Assembly: GCA_963995505.1 (NCBI GenBank)
Contig: OZ023192.1
Coordinates: 402,001-466,000 of the forward strand
DNA length: 64,000 nt
Direction: 5' to 3'
DNA from: Hypericum androsaemum
Taxonomy: Eukaryota; Streptophyta; Magnoliopsida; Malpighiales; Hypericaceae
Under the pieces are notes generated by a model that ran no database searches, had not been told where the DNA came from, and saw only the letters and a program-made list of their open reading frames with translations. Each line of letters begins with the position of its first letter. Positions within the stretch are counted from its first letter, which is position 1. Shown in pieces: positions 47,396 through 58,099 of this stretch. The translations under genes were made by a program, and so were the position numbers.

Positions 47396-47873
47396 AACTA
47401 TTTTATCCGACCCATTTTATCCTGGGACGGTCCCGATTTATCTGGGACTGTTCCCGTGAAACAATTTTATCATAACTGGGTATATCATTTTATCATAGCT
47501 AGGCAAACTATTTTATCCTCCAAGACTGTTCTGACGCGTTTTACATGTCCAAGACCAAATCCAGTCCCCACACGACTCCCATTTTATCGCACGTAAAAAC
47601 TTGGATATAAAAATTTTAAAACGGTTGGTTGATGATTATGTATAGTTGAAATGGGGGGCGGATTTGGTGAGGACTGGGACCAATATCACTACACATGAAA
47701 AAACAATATCACTTCATATGTAAATCAGCCTCATGCAAATCAATATCATTTCACATGCAAACCAATATCTCCTTATAGGTTATTGACCATCAGATTTAAA
47801 GACAATAAAATCTGATTGCCCAAAATGTAGTTCCCACCTGCGGACAAATTTTATTTAGTCTCCACTCAATCCG

Positions 47874-48722
47874 GTGTCAGTTGGAATATAGGCATTTGCT
47901 TGAGTTTTTAATTTCAGGTCTAATTATTTTAATCCTGTCCATTTCAGGATATTCACATCTGTTCTTGGAAACTTTCAATTTTCTATGATAAGCAATGTAC
48001 CAATTCCTTAATTTTTTAATATTTTATGTATGCATGCATATGTAAATAGTCTGTTGGAGTATTATAGAGAATGCTAAATTGCAACCTAGATCTTTTTTCG
48101 CGGAATAGTAATAGATTTATATTCATTTTAAGCTAAGGTTAAAATACGCAATATAATAGATTGAAATATGGCCATGATCTTGTAATAGACTAATTAATGG
48201 AAGTGATTAGTATATAATAAATCTGGCCAACGCCAAGAAAGGAGATCGGTGGTGATTGTTTGGTAGTAAAAAAGTCTTTTTTTTAGGGAAAAAAGTCTTT
48301 GGTGGTGATTGTTTGGTAGTAAAAAAGTCGGTGCTTCTTGCTAGGTCGTGTCACGTGTGTCAGGAAGGACGTGACTGGCGGGCATTGATTTTATGCAGAC
48401 CTATAACTTGCATGAAAACATAGTTGTTTTAATCATGGAGTTTCTTCAAAAATTAAATTCACTTAACGAAGTATTTAAAATATCTGGAATACAAATATTA
48501 GCTTATCTTTTAACTTCTGCAGGTATCGCACGTAATTAAGTAATTATCATTCGAAAAGATTATAATAAAAATATTTTTTTTCTTTTAAACGAATATGATA
48601 TTAGGATTTTTTGAAAAAGCTGGGTTGATATCTATAAGAAGAATTAGTACCCTTTTACCCTGTTAAGGCACAGTTAGGATTTTTCCTGTTTGACTTGCAA
48701 TTGAAACAACTTTTGAATGGTA
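47874..48722. other. Intergenic with a short direct repeat
   Basis: GGTGGTGATTGTTTGGTAGT followed by AAAAAAGTC occurs twice, near 48248 and 48300. The rest is AT-rich with nothing recognised. Confidence 0.4.
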
Positions 48723-48730
48723 GGTGAAAC

Positions 48731-49297
48731 CAAGGGTGAGCAAATGGATCGAATTGGACCGATCTGAACCATAATAACTGAGAACTATTTAAGAAAAAAT
48801 ATGAGATCTGGACCAGACCATTTGCTGATTGGTTCTGGACCAGAACCAAACTAATTTTTTTGGTTTGGTCCGGGTTCGAACCAAAATACCCAAAAGTTCT
48901 AAAAATAAATAAAAATTGACGCTTATGAACTTGAAAAAGGCAACAAGAGATGGTAAGAGGCCGAGAGGAGAGATGTCAATTAGGATTTAACATTTAGATT
49001 TGTCGTTTGAGGATGTCGATCACTCATAAACTGTTTGTCATTGTACTGTGTGAGAAAAAAATATATTGGTTGTGTGACATTGCCACACGTGGACCTTTTT
49101 ATCCTTGTCTCACAAAATTTTAGTTTGGTCCAGTTCTCCATGATTCTTTTCAAAAAGATTTGAACCAGATTCGAGAACTATTTTTTGAACAAACAAAGGA
49201 CCGATCTGGGCCAATTCTTTTTTGTTCTGGTTTTGGACTAGATTTTTTAGTTTAGTTCGATCTGGTTCTGTAATTCTTGATTCTTTTGCTCACCCTA
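48731..49297. mobile_element. hAT-type MITE with GGGTGAGCA termini
   Basis: A 567-bp element with ends CAAGGGTGAGCA and, inverted, TAGGGTGAGCAAAAG. It is flanked by GGTGAAAC (48723-48730) and GGTGGAAC (49298-49305), an 8-bp duplication with one mismatch. The interior has repeated GGTTCTGGACC-type words in both orientations. It is non-coding. The termini match those of the element at 58100-58934. Confidence 0.78.
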
Positions 49298-49432
49298 GGT
49301 GGAACATTCAATACTGTACTGGTGGGCTTTTTGCCTCTAAATGTCATATTAATGTGGTCCTCGATCACGTTAGACCCTGATTCAAGAAAATCACGTTAGA
49401 GCCATATATAATATTGTAATCATCTAAAATCA

Positions 49433-50420
49433 ATTTTTTTTTGTTTGGTGAATACGGTGGGTGTTAGAACACCCATTTATATATCAAAATCAAACGTCCA
49501 GTGGAACCATCCTAGTGCCAACTCCCATACAGTCATGAATCAACAGTCCCTTAAAAAAAAGAATCAATAGCGAAACACACCCATCGGTTGGATAATCTAA
49601 AAAATAAAAACCTAAAGAAAAGCTGAAAACAAAATTAGACAATCAATCTACAACTTAATTGCTTTCATGAAAATAATGGACAACCTCCACATGCCAGTTA
49701 CGGCATATGAGGTTCCTGCATTTATTCACGAGTGTGGAAAGCAGATGAGTCCTCGCTACTCCCTCGGTAAGAAAGCTCGCTGCCACCTGCAAGTCCGTCT
49801 CTACTATGACCCTCCGAAGCCCTTTCTCCCATGCTAATGATAGCCCTCTCCAGATCGCCCACATCTCCAACCTCGACGAGGAGCAAAAGCCAGAGTTGTT
49901 CACAAATTCCCCGCACCAACTCCCTCTCGCATCCCTCATAACGCCTCCACCTCCTGCCAAGCCTGAATTCCCTCTCGCTGCACCATCATTGTTCAGCTTA
50001 TACCAGTTCTCCGGAGGGAGAATCCACCTAATCAGTCTCTCCTCCCTCTGTGCACACTGCTCCCACTCCTTGTAATCTCCAACTTCCACGCCCGGGTATA
50101 CTCCTTCGCATGCCTGCATATGAACTCAACATTTTTCCCCGGTGACTCCAACCCCTCAAATACCCTGTCATTCCTCCACCTCCACAGCCACCAGTACCCG
50201 TCATGAAAATTGTACGCCAACAAATACCGCCCCCCGTCTCCGTCGTGCTTAGTACATTCACCTCCGACCACTGCCCAAAATTGCACCCGAAGAACTCAGG
50301 ATGACCAGCCCGAGGCACCAACTTACGCCATGTCTCCCGGCTGGACGCACAGTCCCTCGATAGGTGCAGTGCTACCTCCGGCACGTTTTCGCACCTAGCA
50401 CAACTTAGGGAAGGTGCTTC
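49433..50420 (-). mobile_element. 5'-truncated LINE: zf-RVT and RNase H end
   Basis: On the minus strand, frames around 50390-50030 read VALHLSRDCASSRETWRKLVP and a Trp/Arg-rich stretch, the zf-RVT region of plant LINEs. An open frame (50119-49655) then encodes an RNase H-like domain: WILPPENWYKLNNDGAARGN, SGLAGGGGVMRDARGSWCGEF, RLEMWAIWRGLSLAWEKG, VIVETDLQVAASFL. The expected Asp, Glu and Asp catalytic residues can be placed in NNDGA, SRLEMWA and ETD. The first part is split by frameshifts. A 3' tail of nine A lies at about 49434-49442. Target duplication was not found. Confidence 0.8.
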
Positions 50421-50523
50421 AATTGGTGAGTGATTATTATATATAAATATAATTATGTTAAACTTTAATAAAATAAACTTAATTTGTTGTCTTTAGTAAT
50501 TCGACAGTTTTGAAACATGTTAG

Positions 50524-51476
50524 TGTTGAGGCACAAAAATAATTTCGGTGTTATTGACCCGCCTCGGGTTTCACCTTGGAAATGACAAACCCGCCGACCG
50601 CCTCAGGTCTGATCGAACTCGACCCACCTTGGTCAAAAGAGATGACCCACTTTGAGCCTAAAAACCAGCCTAGGTACGTGAGGGCGGGATCCCGCCATAG
50701 GACAAAAATCCTGCTTGGGCGTGTGGATGAAGCGAGCCCATTTTGAGCCCAATAAGCATGTCTGGATGCGTGCGGGTGGGATCCAGCCATAGGCCAAAAA
50801 TCCACCTGGGCGTATGGATGCGGGAGCTCGCTTTGTGCCCAAAGAAGCTGGCTTGGGCATAGGTAGGCGGGATCCCGCCTTGGGCTTTAAGGGCCCCCTC
50901 GGGTTTGTGCAGTGATGGCTCACTTCGAGAGCATGGCCCAAATCGAATCATAGGGCCGACATTATTATTATTTTGGTGGAAACATTCGAGGAGGTCAAGT
51001 GGTCAAGTCAATCACGATTTTCCTACATTTGGCTGGATTTTCCTATACTAGACCGGAGCTAAGTTTTTCTATATTAGACACGACCTAAGTAAAGTCTTCT
51101 TATATTGGACACGACCTAAGTTAAATTTTCCTATATGTAACACGGCTTGACTTAGATTTTCCTATTTTGAACACGGTCGGAGCTAGGTTAGGCTTGTCTA
51201 TATAAGGAGGGCTTCAGCAAATGAGCGGACATCACAAATCACATACAACAACCCTAGCTCTACTTTTTGTTATCGTTTTCCCTTTTCTAGCCTATTTTAT
51301 CCCTCTCCGTTAGACCGACCTTGTGACGACTATTCCGGACCTGTCAAAGGTTCTCTTGACGTTCTTGTACCTTTTCCACTAACCTATTTATCCCTCTCCG
51401 TTAGACCGACCTTGGGACGACTATTCTGGACCTGTCAAAGGTTCTCTTGACGTTCTTGTACCTTTTCCACCCAACA
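50524..51476 (+). mobile_element. Solo LTR with internal promoter
   Basis: A 953-bp block running from TGTTGAGGCAC to CACCCAACA, flanked by GTTAG (50519-50523) and ATTAG (51477-51481), a near-match 5-bp duplication. A TATA box (TCTATATAAGG, about 51197-51207) is followed by sequence typical of an LTR R/U5. It carries two sets of tandem repeats, both with a period of about 91 bp: 50560-50905 (about four GGGATCCCGCC units) and 51290-51471 (two CCCTCTCCGTTAGACC units). There is no second LTR or pol nearby. Confidence 0.65.
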
Positions 51477-51481
51477 ATTAG

Positions 51482-52102
51482 TCGTTCAAATGGTGGCCAA
51501 CTAGTAGGTAGTTTCATAACCGCTCTATAAATTTGATTGCCTCAACACTTTATTGGTAGAATCTACATGGTATCCGAAAAATTAATGGGTAGACTAATTC
51601 ATATTCGAGTCTAATATGATTTTTTAATGGCGAAAAAAAATTCTCCCAACAAATATTCAACACTGTTGTGTTTCAAATGACTCGAACTCTAAACGTATCG
51701 GTAAATACATCTCGTTACCTCAACTACCAGCTGTTGGTAACCTAACCAAGTTTGGCAGTGGGAAATTCACTTGTGATCCATGACCATGAGATCACAGGGT
51801 GTTAAATTCCTTGCATGGGTTGGGTGATGATTATAATGGGAAGGTGATATCTTAGACGCAAACTACTGCTGGCCCACTGAATATGACACATTAATTATAC
51901 TAATCATCCACTATCAGAAATGGCAAGTGTCTGAGTGAGACAGATGACAGTTTTTTTTAATAAAAAAATAGACAGACGACAGCTCGCTGCAAAATAGTTT
52001 CATCTGGATTGGATAAAGCAACACAAATATTTCTAAACCAAAACCGTGGCCATGCCTAAACTCGACATGCTTAGAAAATAAAGTGAAGGCATATTAGAAA
52101 AC
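51482..52102. other. Intergenic, no gene seen
   Basis: The stretch between the solo LTR and a LINE insertion. Nothing was recognised. Confidence 0.35.
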
Positions 52103-52119
52103 CCAAACAGTACGTAGTT

Positions 52120-53180
52120 TTTTTAGGAAACAAGTATCGCATATATTATATATCAAATAAGAAAGTTAGTGTACAAAAGCCTGTCAAGACAAATAGGAGG
52201 AGAAAAAATCCAATCACTGGGAAGCAAATCTAATCTAGTCGAACGACAAACCCAGTCTGCAACCTGGTTCTGAAGTCGAGGGACAAGATTAAAAGAACAA
52301 AGTGATAAAGAGTTGAGGTCCTCCCAAAGATTGGAAACAAGGGATTCCAAATGCCAGCCGACATGAGGCAAAGGAGAGGATAACGCCGTGTGAGCAAGCA
52401 AACAATCCGTCTCAATAACTGTGGCAGTACCGGAGAACGCACAAAGTACAAGCTTGATGGAGAGATGGATTGCCATAAGCTCGGCCTCGAAAGAGGAGGA
52501 GGCGAAGATGTTGTCTGAATGACCTTCTAGCAGAAGGCCTCGAGTGTTTCTAGCAATGGAAGCGATCCCAGATGGGAGAGAAACTCCAACCTAGGAGGCG
52601 TCACAATTGATCTTGGTGACTTCGAAGGACGGAGCAGACCACGAAGAGTGATTACTTGGATCAGCAGCGAGAGAGGTCCCAAAAGCAGCACTGCTACCGG
52701 AAGAGCAAGACCCGGAAGAGCAGCAAATCCCATCAGTCAAGCAAGTAGCATCAGACCTGGAGGTCTGCAAAATTTTTCGGCTTAAGTTAGCAGCCTGGAT
52801 ATAAGTGGAAGAAGGATTAGGTGGACATTTTTTAAAATAAGCTTGTTCCTAAAATTCCAAATACCCCAACATAAATAAGCAGCAAGAGATATAAGATGAT
52901 TAGAGGACATAGAACAATGCAAAGAGAAAATAGAAAAGAGCCAAGAGCCAAGAAGTAAAATCAGAGTGAATAGCAAGATCAAAACAAATAGCAAAAAGGC
53001 CAGAGAGCCAAGTTGCACGAGAGTGGAGGCAATCAAATAACATATGAACAGTTGATTCCTCCTGTAAATTAAAAATACGACATAGGGCAGAAGATGAAAG
53101 ATTCCTTCGATAAAAATTAAGAGAAATGGGGAGCCCATTTCTTGCCGCTCGCCAAAGAAAAATGAGAGGTTCCTTCGATG
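52120..53180 (-). mobile_element. 5'-truncated LINE with 17-bp target duplication
   Basis: A 1061-bp insertion on the minus strand. The 5' part reads PLIFLWRAARNGLPISLNFYR and HMLFDCLHSRATWLSGL, the zf-RVT domain. The 3' part reads SFEAELMAIHLSIKLVLCAF, then VIETDCLLA and LQNQVADWVCR, an RNase H-like end. Frameshifts separate them. It ends in a short A run. The flanks carry a perfect 17-bp duplication, CCAAACAGTACGTAGTT, at 52103-52119 and 53181-53197. Confidence 0.88.
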
Positions 53181-53197
53181 CCAAACAGTACGTAGTT

Positions 53198-55434
53198 GAT
53201 GGCCAGCATGTCTTCCAGATCCTAGACATCTTCATTGACTCTCATTGGGTACCCAAAATTGCAACCTTGTCCTTTTTAGAAAAAAATGCTAGTACTTTTT
53301 ATATACGTGGAGTATGTTTATTTACAATATTAAAATTTTAAACACCGTTTTAAATAATCTCAGATTCTTTATTAAACATTAGCTCTGATTGGTTGTTCCC
53401 TTTCGGAAAAAGGAAAATGACACCGGAATCATTGAGATCATGCTGGTCTTATTACACCGATTTTTTTAATGTCAGACGTGATGCAAATTGTTTATAATCT
53501 ATACGTTTGGCCCCAATAGGACAGCGATCGATGTAATGTAAGCCCACGTCCTAGAATCACATGCCGAATATTCAAACTCAGGTACTTTGACCGTTAGGCT
53601 ATGGTACCATTGACATAAAACCAACGTTGAACTTTATGATCTGGCCATATCAATGCAATTTCACATTTGTTTAATATCTATTTTAGATTTCATTTATTGG
53701 CCTCTCAGACCAGAAAAGGACCCGTGATCTGGGCATTCGAGCAACGGCCAAATTAATTCGATTCCTCGATGGCACCAAAATTTATTGCTTATCCATGGAC
53801 TCACCATTTTTTCAGGGACAACAGTAGGTTCAAAGCTTTCATTGTGAAGTTCGAGTCCAGACCCTATTCTAGACCCGATTATATTACCATGAAAAGGGTG
53901 AATTGTGGAGCGGAGAGTCGACAGAAGTAAAATGCAAGAAACAAATCTGCCTATATATTTGGTCTCTAATTAACTAAATTTTCAAAAAAATTAGAATCTG
54001 AATCCGAATCCGAATTATTTGATAGAGTCTAGATTGATTCTCGATCCTAGACTATTTTTACAATCTCTACCATTTTTGCTCCGGAAAGTGCCGGAGTAAA
54101 ATGCGGAGATCCTATGAATTATAAAAGACTGCACAACGGTGATTTGGTAGCTACAAACCCAATAGTAAAAGGGGAAAATATTTTGATTCCATCCTTAGAA
54201 GCTGGCTCTTGCATGTCTTGAAAATCCACTTTCCCAAATGAGAGAATCGACAAGATTTGTTGTTCTTTTTTGTGTTGACGGCTCACTGTAAATAAAAATC
54301 TGACAAGGTAGTACTTCAGGATATAAAATACATGATAATTTATATTTTATATGTTCTCAATATAGTGCACCCAGTTTAGGAGAAAGCACATCAACTTTGA
54401 AAAATATATTTAATTTAAATAAAATTACATTCCAATTTACGACACAGTGTCTTTCTCAGTTCTTATGGGCTTTTAAATTTCTGGAGGCCTAGAGTGCTTC
54501 GTTTTTGGGCTTTTAAATTACGTTCTACGACGGTTCAGAATATCCGGCCTTCCAAGGTCAATATTCTTGCATCACAAGATTGAGAAATTTGGTGATCGAT
54601 ACTATTGAGGGAAGCATACTAAAAATAATTATGCTAATACTTAGTTTTGAGAAGATTAGATCTTAAAAGTTGTGAAAAAATTATTCTAATTTAATTAGAA
54701 CGATATATTATCAAATATTTGTTAGAAAAATTTATCACTACTCTAACCAAAATTAGTGGCATAGTAAATATCCCGATGAGATTATATTAAAAAAATGGGC
54801 ATACTATGGATCATTGTCATGAACATGTCCATGTAAAATAAAAAAATTACAATATATTTGTGCACATTTAACGATATCCTTTTGGTATAATATATTTGTA
54901 CATATTTGACGATATTTTACGGTAATTCAAGGCCCATTATGAGGGAGCCACATCATTAGTGAAACGTGTACACCATATTCAATTCTTTCCATGGCTGTCC
55001 ATTACACGGAAGAAAGCGTGGAGAAACAGTGTACATGCATCATCCAAGCAAACGAAATGTCGGTTTCAAATTTTTATAATGTCGTGTTTTGATTCGGTAT
55101 TGAGATTTACTATTTAGGGTTCACATTTCTCGTCCTCCACCATTACGCTCACGTTTTCCTCCATTTATATGAATTTGTGCTCACCTTATTGTCCACCACA
55201 TGTACCTAATTCCTTGGTGGAAATAAAACGACAGAAACAAAAAGATATTTTTCCAATGATTTACATAAAGCTAAATATAATAATATAAACTCAACACAAA
55301 AGTACAAGACTGTGCCAACAACATCGAATTACTATATTAATTTATTCTGATATCATATTATAATTTTTATATCTAACCCATAACTTTAAAATTACGAGTA
55401 TGTTAATCTTTTATACCGTTAAACAAATTCACCA
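53198..55434. other. Intergenic, 2.2 kb without a recognised gene
   Basis: AT-rich sequence. A tRNA-like dyad region at 53560-53620 (minus strand TAGCCTAACGGTCAAAG and GAGTTTGAATATTC) could be an old SINE head but is too diverged to call. Short repeated 'gaatccgaat' words occur near 54000. Confidence 0.35.
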
Positions 55435-55443
55435 TTCTTATAA

Positions 55444-56431
55444 TAGAAAATTACGCTCAGGTCTCTGTAGTTTGGCGTCCCTCCCTCTCAGGTCCCTGCA
55501 TTTCTGACATCCTTCCTGACGTCCCCAAAGTTTGGTTTTAAAAATTCTCGAATCCATCGCTAACGTCATTATTCGATTTATTATTATTTTATCAATAAAA
55601 TGACTGTTATACCCCTGAGTTCACCATCAACCTCTTTGTTATCTTCTTCCATTTACCATCCCCAACCTTCAATACAGAGAAAATCTCCAAACAAATAGAT
55701 AGTCATCAAGAACATGAATTTCTAGACCCTAATTAATCGTAATCGTAGGACTAAGCTTATTTTAATTCACCCATGACTAATCGAAAGACCAAACAGGAAT
55801 TTCTAAACCCTAATTAATCGTAACCGTAGATCAATCAAAAGACGATGAACTCCACCCTGGACAGCCAGAGGGGCCTCCTTCTTAGCAGTGGAAGTGGAGG
55901 ACGGACCCGTCGGTGACGGAGACGGCCACGCGGCAGCCGGTGCGGGGCCCCACATGGTGGGTGAAGAAGCTCAGCACCCGGATCTGCCCCGCCATCTGGA
56001 TTCGAGACTCGATCTCCATCGTGGGCCCCACCCTCCCCGCGTAGCCACCGTAGGGATCGGGGACGACGGCGGAAGCGGCGGAGGAGGAGGGGAGGGGAAA
56101 GGACTGGACGGTGACGTACTGGGAGATGGTGAAGTTGTCGGAGTTGTTGGAGACGGAGAAGGGCGGAAGCTGGACGGCGTTGACGGAGATCGTCGGGTCT
56201 TTGGGTTGAACACCGTGAAGAACGGCGAGGGAGAGAGATTTTTTCTTTTTTTTTTGTTTAAGGGCATTCTGGTCATTTTCATGACGAAAAATGAAAAAAA
56301 AGACTCATAACATCAGCGAGAGACCGAGAGTTTCTAAAACCAAACTTTGGGGACGTCAGGAAGGATTTCAGAAACGCAGGAACCCGAGAAGGAGGGATGC
56401 CAAACTACAGGGACCTGAGCATAATTTTCCC
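55444..56431. mobile_element. Pack-MULE carrying a LEA_2 gene fragment
   Basis: A 988-bp element flanked by a perfect 9-bp duplication TTCTTATAA (55435-55443, 56432-56440). The inverted arms (about 55444-55570 and 56310-56431) begin TAGAAAATTACGCTCAGGTC and, inverted, GGGAAAATTATGCTCAGGTC; they share TAGTTTGGC and 'gacgtccccaaagtttggtttta'. The duplication length and arm length fit Mutator-like elements. The GC-rich centre is a captured plant gene piece, annotated separately. No transposase was found. Confidence 0.88.
55882..56225 (-). pseudogene. LEA_2 / NDR1-HIN1-like gene fragment inside Pack-MULE
   Basis: Minus-strand frames read FTVFNPKT, then after a one-base shift near 56190 TISVNAVQLPPFSVSNNSDN, FTISQYVTVQSFPL, VGPTMEIESRIQMAG, VLSFFTHHVGPRTGCRVAVS, and VTDGSVLHFHC with its stop. 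These are the C-terminal half of LEA_2 family (late embryogenesis abundant, Hyp-rich glycoprotein type) membrane proteins. From memory of the family, about 50 residues between SQYV and VQSFPL are missing. It lacks the N-terminal TM part, so it is not a functional LEA_2 gene. The donor gene is outside this window. Confidence 0.78.
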
Positions 56432-56534
56432 TTCTTATAATTATTTTACGTGGCCAATCATGCAAGCTTATTGGCTTACCTTCACCTGCAAGTCAAAAGA
56501 GGGATTCCCTCCTAGTCGAGCACATCTAGTCCTC

Positions 56535-56550
56535 TCTTTATATATATACA
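56535..56550 (+). promoter_or_regulatory. TATA-rich promoter of small membrane-protein gene
   Basis: TTTATATATATACAC lies about 220 bp upstream of the ATG at 56767, between the Pack-MULE and the AT microsatellite. Confidence 0.4.
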
Positions 56551-56654
56551 CACCTCATTTCAATTACCCTCTCTAATTATTGAAAACTCCTCTTTCTTTC
56601 TAAACTGCACATATACCTTTCTCTCTCTCCAACCAGTACACGTTCCTAATCCAA

Positions 56655-56656
<2 letters not shown>

Positions 56657-56694
<38 letters not shown>
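56657..56694. repeat. (AT)n microsatellite
   Basis: 38 bp of uninterrupted AT in the probable leader of the gene at 56767. Confidence 0.95.
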
Positions 56695-56697
<3 letters not shown>

Positions 56698-56766
56698 TTA
56701 AGTCAGTTATCACTTGAACCAGACATCGAACGAGACATCGAATAGAGCAATTGCATACAGTGATCA

Positions 56767-57081
56767 ATGATGTTTCTGGATTTCTCATCGTTGAGTGGTA
56801 TTTTGATCAAGACAATCATATTTCTGCTTGTCCAAGTCTTGGTGTACCTGATTCTTACCAAGTCATCAGATATATTCTCCGAGGCCACCTTCAAGAGGTC
56901 CCTTAGCTTCAAGCCAGCCCGCTCCGTCAGCATCCGCCGCATCTTGGCCGCCGTCTCCGACATGCCGCTGGACGGAGAGCCATCGCCCCGACCACCACCA
57001 CCACCACAAACATCAAGCCCATCGGAGCCATGCACCCAGGAGGATCCTATTTTTGATGGCTATAGTTCTTCTTCAACATGA
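56767..57081 (+). CDS. Small single-TM plant protein of unknown function
   Basis: 104 aa, intronless. It begins MMFLDFSSLSG (Met at 56767 or 56770) and has one strong hydrophobic segment, about residues 12-31 (ILIKTIIFLLVQVLVYLILT). A basic Ser-rich region follows (FKRSLSFKPARSVSIRRILAA), then VSDMPLDGEPSPRPPPPP and a Ser/acidic tail. The base composition shifts to GC-rich across the reading frame and back after the stop, and a TATA-type promoter is in place, which supports a real gene. The layout suggests a membrane-anchored protein with an Arg/Ser phosphorylation-prone tail. I do not know its function. Confidence 0.7.
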   Translation: MMFLDFSSLSGILIKTIIFLLVQVLVYLILTKSSDIFSEATFKRSLSFKPARSVSIRRILAAVSDMPLDGEPSPRPPPPPQTSSPSEPCTQEDPIFDGYSSSST

Positions 57082-58091
57082 ATTTGTTTGATCTTGATTA
57101 CCTTAGAATTTAATGTAAATTTGTAGACTATTGTCCTTTCCTTTTATGTTTATGTTTTTTCTACTGATTGGCTGTGTTGTTACCAAATTTGTAAAGACCT
57201 TCAATTTTTAGTCATCTTTACTATTTTTAAATTTTGATTTTCTTGTAAATTTGTTAATCCCTATCAAATGTAGTGGGTGGAGCAATGGACAAGGAAATAT
57301 TAATAATATATTTTTCACAATCTATTTTCGACTTTCCTATCAATTCATTCCTCACCATAGAAAAGGGTGCGATCATTATTACTAATAAACCAGATTTTTT
57401 TAAAAGGTAAATTTTTACACCACGCCAAAACTTGAACCTTAGACCTTCTTAAAATTAACAACACCTTGTGTCGTTAGACTACATGTCCTTTGGCAAAATA
57501 ATAACAATAAACCAGATCTATCAAGACATTAAACTTAAATATGTTTGGACTAAAATATACGATCTAGTGAAAAGTTCTAGTTTTGCACCTATATTTACTT
57601 TGAAAAAAATCACAACTAATATAAATTCGAATTTGATTAAATCATAAGTAATTAAAGTATTCTTATCAAATTTGAATTTTAATACTGTCGTTCATTAGTA
57701 ATGGAATTTTTTGCAAAGTTAAATTTTTAGACCAAAAATTACACTTTTGAACTTCCGTCAAATCGTCTTACACATTGTGACACTAGGCCAAATATCTTTA
57801 GAGACATTAGTAATCGAATTTGAAACTGGGTAAGCTAAAACATTTAGAACCACATTTTATCGTTACTCAATTAAAAATCTGTCTGAAATGTTCAAAAGAA
57901 ATATAACTACAGTTATTTAATATTACAAAAAAAAAGAATAAAAGTAAAAGTAAAAAAAATTGTTCCTTCAAAGAATCGTTCTATGTTAATTTATTTTTGA
58001 ATCTTTTACGAGGAATGGCAAAAAATTTAAAATTTAATAGTGTACCCTAACCGATAAGTATTTTTTAAATCTCTATTTCCTTGATCGAACA
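57082..58091. other. Intergenic, no gene seen
   Basis: AT-rich sequence that includes the 3' UTR of the preceding gene. A tRNA-like minus-strand stretch at about 57418-57490 is noted under rejected items. Nothing else was recognised. Confidence 0.35.
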
Positions 58092-58099
58092 CTATCGTC

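Larger units (their letters stand above)
45439..47873. mobile_element. 2.4-kb block bounded by imperfect inverted repeats
   Basis: The left arm (45439-about 45600) begins CGGATTGAGTTGGGACTAAA. The right arm (about 47640-47873), inverted, begins CGGATTGAGTGGAGACTAAA. Both contain AAATTTGT, TGATTGTCTTTA-like, 'gaagtgatattgatttg' and CACCAAATCCGCCCCC in the same order, so the arms match over about 160-230 bp with gaps. The interior holds a GC-rich region (45840-46600), a 403-bp tandem duplication and a minisatellite. No clear target duplication was found, so the superfamily is open. Confidence 0.6.

Noticed and set aside
47167..47475. Open frames on both strands over the ACCATTGG repeats, and a first impression of a CRISPR-like array
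   Set aside because: The units are contiguous and imperfect with no unique spacers; the frames merely repeat the unit.
53560..53620. Second tRNA-like stretch on the minus strand
   Set aside because: B box too diverged, and no flanking duplication; kept only as a remark.
55888..56310. 140-codon plus-strand frame rich in Gly and Asp
   Set aside because: It is antisense to the captured LEA_2 fragment and owes its openness to GC-rich sequence.
57418..57490. tRNA/SINE-like stretch on the minus strand (TAGTCTAACGAC and AGGTTCAAG)
   Set aside because: Only weak A and B box matches; no cloverleaf, tail or target duplication could be traced.
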